DNA from: Clostridium tertium
GTDB lineage: Bacteria; Bacillota; Clostridia; Clostridiales; Clostridiaceae
DNA: 64,000 nt
NCBI RefSeq assembly: GCF_017873245.1
Contig: NZ_JAGGJY010000008.1
Coordinates: 1-64,000, forward strand
Direction: 5' to 3'
Part shown: positions 62,255 to 64,000 of the stretch, in pieces
How positions within the stretch are numbered: position 1 is the first letter of the stretch
Layout: each line of letters begins with the position of its first letter
The notes under the pieces: generated by a model
Seen by the model: only the letters and a program-made list of their open reading frames with translations
The model's database searches: none
What the model was told of the DNA's origin: nothing
Program-made: the position numbers and the translations under genes

Positions 62255-63598
62255 CTATAAATTATATTCTTTGCTTATAAAACTAGTATCAAAGTCCCCT
62301 AAGCGAAATTTCTCATTATTTAAAATATCTATTTGAAAATCTATATTATTATCAATACCTTCTATCACAAACTCATCTAGTGCTCTAAGCATTTTATTAA
62401 TTGCTTCTTCTCTACTCTTACCATAAGCTATAAGCTTAGCTATCATTGAATCATATGTTGGAGGAATAGTATATCCTGAATAAACTGCTGTATCTACTCT
62501 GATTCCATTACCTCCAGGTAAATTTAAAAATTCAATTTTTCCTGGTGAAGGTATAAACCCTTTTCTAGGATTTTCAGCATTTATTCTGCATTCAATAGCA
62601 TGCCCTTTTATTTCAACTTCATCTTGAGAAAAGCTTAAACATTCTCCACTTGCAATTTTTATTTGTTCTTTTACAATATCAATTGATGTTATCATTTCTG
62701 TTATTGGATGCTCTACTTGAATTCTTGTATTCATCTCCATAAAATAAAAATTACTATATTTATCTACTAAAAATTCTATTGTTCCTGCATTAAAATAATT
62801 TACTGCTTTAGCTGCATTAATTGCTGCTCTTCCCATTTCTATTCTTAAATCATCACTTAAAATTGATGATGGTGCTTCTTCTAATACCTTTTGATTTCTT
62901 CTTTGTATAGTACAATCTCTTTCCCCTAGATGAATAATATTTCCATGTTCGTCACCTAAGATTTGAAATTCTATATGCCTAGGATTTTCAATAAACTTTT
63001 CAATATATATTGTATCATCGCCAAAATTAACTTTAGCTTCTGATTTTGCAGTAAAGTAAGCATTTTCAAGTTCATCTTCTTTATGAACTATTCTAATTCC
63101 TTTACCGCCTCCCCCTAAAGCTGCTTTTATCATTACTGGATACCCTATTTCTTTAGCCTCTATATATGCCTCTTCAATACTTTTAACTATTCCATTGCTT
63201 CCAGGTATTACAGGAACATCGGCATTTTTCATAATTTCTCTAGCTCTAGCCTTATCTCCCATAATGCTTATAGTTTTACTACTTGGTCCTATAAATTTTA
63301 TGTTACATTCTTCACAAATAGATGCAAATTCTGCATTTTCTGATAAGAATCCAAACCCTGGATGAATTGCATTGCATTTGGTTATTACTGCTGCACTAAT
63401 AATATTGCTTTCATTTAAATATGAGTCCTTTGATTTAGGCTTTCCAACACAAATAGCTTCATCTGCAAGCTGAGTATGCATAGCATCTTTATCAGCTTCT
63501 GAGTAAATAGCTACTGTTTGTATTCCAAGCTCCTTGCAAGCTCTTATTATCCTTACCGCTATTTCTCCTCTGTTAGCTATTAATACCTTTCTAATCAT
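62255..63598 (-). CDS. accC: biotin carboxylase subunit of acetyl-CoA carboxylase
   Basis: The 447-residue ATP-grasp enzyme has MIRKVLIANRGEIAVRIIRA, VMIKAALGGGGKGIRIV, the catalytic EMNTRIQVEHPITEM and HAIECRINAE. It carboxylates biotin on AccB (not in the window, presumably upstream). It is followed by accD with a 12-base gap or less. Confidence 0.96.
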   Translation of the reverse strand: MIRKVLIANRGEIAVRIIRACKELGIQTVAIYSEADKDAMHTQLADEAICVGKPKSKDSYLNESNIISAAVITKCNAIHPGFGFLSENAEFASICEECNIKFIGPSSKTISIMGDKARAREIMKNADVPVIPGSNGIVKSIEEAYIEAKEIGYPVMIKAALGGGGKGIRIVHKEDELENAYFTAKSEAKVNFGDDTIYIEKFIENPRHIEFQILGDEHGNIIHLGERDCTIQRRNQKVLEEAPSSILSDDLRIEMGRAAINAAKAVNYFNAGTIEFLVDKYSNFYFMEMNTRIQVEHPITEMITSIDIVKEQIKIASGECLSFSQDEVEIKGHAIECRINAENPRKGFIPSPGKIEFLNLPGGNGIRVDTAVYSGYTIPPTYDSMIAKLIAYGKSREEAINKMLRALDEFVIEGIDNNIDFQIDILNNEKFRLGDFDTSFISKEYNL

Positions 63599-63613
63599 AA
63601 AAACACCTCTTTA

Positions 63614-64000
63614 CTATCCTACCATAAAGGTTAATTCTACTTCACAAACCTTTTTATCATTTACATATGCAATTCCTTTACCTATTCCTGCTGCTCCTCT
63701 TATTTTAGTAAGCTCTACCTCTAACCTTAATGTATCTCCAGGAACAACCTTTTTTCTAAACTTTGCATTATTTATTCCACCAAAGTACGCTATTTTACCT
63801 TTAAACTCATCTCTTTTTAAAAGTGCAACTGCTCCTGCTTGTGCAAGTGCTTCAACTATTAGCACTCCTGGCATAACTGGTTCTACTGGAAAGTGGCCTT
63901 GAAAAAAGTATTCATTCATTGTTACATTTTTTATTGCAACTATTTTATTATCCTCTAAACTCTCAACTCTATCTAATAATAGAAATGGGTATCTATGAGG
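63614..64000 (-). CDS. fabZ: 3-hydroxyacyl-ACP dehydratase, N-terminus beyond the window
   Basis: The frame runs to the edge (128 codons visible; the family is about 140). It reads [12 protein letters not shown], then [20 protein letters not shown] with the catalytic His and Glu of the hot-dog fold, and ends [11 protein letters not shown]. It dehydrates beta-hydroxyacyl-ACP in type II fatty acid synthesis. An internal ATG at 63919 is not the start, because conserved sequence continues upstream. It precedes accC by 15 bases. Confidence 0.93.
   Translation of the reverse strand, partial: PHRYPFLLLDRVESLEDNKIVAIKNVTMNEYFFQGHFPVEPVMPGVLIVEALAQAGAVALLKRDEFKGKIAYFGGINNAKFRKKVVPGDTLRLEVELTKIRGAAGIGKGIAYVNDKKVCEVELTFMVG

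Noticed and set aside
1-64000. tRNA, rRNA, prophage, integrase or insertion sequence
   Set aside because: No cloverleaf with a GGTTCGAATCC-type arm, no rRNA blocks and no transposase or integrase frames were seen.

Overview
The window is chromosomal DNA of a low-GC, anaerobic, spore-forming Firmicute, most likely Clostridium sensu stricto. Pointers are the very AT-rich intergenic DNA, strong GGAGG-type ribosome sites, a spoVAC/D/E locus with DUF1657 and YetF-like genes, a single-chain large PurL, an iron alcohol dehydrogenase and the clostridial fabZ-accC-accD-accA order. No rRNA, tRNA, CRISPR array, prophage or intact insertion sequence was seen. Species was not determined.

Layout. 1-5.2 kb: an MFS transporter behind a decayed ROK kinase, a WG-repeat protein and an alcohol dehydrogenase. 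5.4-8.9 kb: molybdate uptake genes modABC divergent from an HTH-TOBE regulator, with a consensus promoter and four 10-bp direct repeats between them. 9-12 kb: two unknown proteins and two HAD phosphatases. 12.3-15.9 kb: a sporulation locus (DUF1657, DUF1657, YetF-like, spoVAC, spoVAD, spoVAE). 16-25.7 kb: a tRNA-dihydrouridine synthase, an esterase, a heterodimeric ABC exporter with an attenuator-like leader encoding a 35-aa peptide, an OPT transporter, a chimeric pseudogene and a 49-aa gene. 25.9-37.7 kb: the purine operon purL-E-C-F-M-N-H-D. 37.8-41.7 kb: tandem small paralogues, tandem zinc-ribbon genes, an amidase-like exoprotein, and SPFH/NfeD membrane proteins. 42.3-48.1 kb: NAD synthetase, three copies of a long palindromic repeat, a drug MFS pump, an HD protein and a deoxynucleoside kinase. 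48.4-51.4 kb: a thiamine-precursor ABC operon under a TPP riboswitch. 51.5-59.4 kb: TatD, a monooxygenase-like protein, a phosphoesterase, a glycosyltransferase-deacetylase-flippase operon, an orphan response regulator with the wreck of its kinase, a YkvA-like protein and dCMP deaminase. 59.8-64 kb: an LprI-like lipoprotein and the end of the fatty-acid operon (accA, accD, accC, and fabZ cut by the window edge).

The most interesting material is regulatory or repetitive. It includes (i) a leader peptide with two tandem terminators before the ABC exporter, resembling ribosome-mediated attenuation; (ii) a family of giant imperfect palindromes sharing a loop close to AACTCGCATGCGCTCAAACA, three behind nadE and one inside the pur operon; (iii) a second dispersed family of two-hairpin elements filling intergenic gaps, again mostly in the pur operon; (iv) a 30-bp perfect palindrome between the Shine-Dalgarno and the start codon of an HD gene; (v) direct-repeat operators at modA; (vi) several gene wrecks (ROK kinase, histidine kinase, and a methyltransferase/nitroreductase deletion fusion).

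All calls come from reading the sequence and the translations. No database search or folding program was run.
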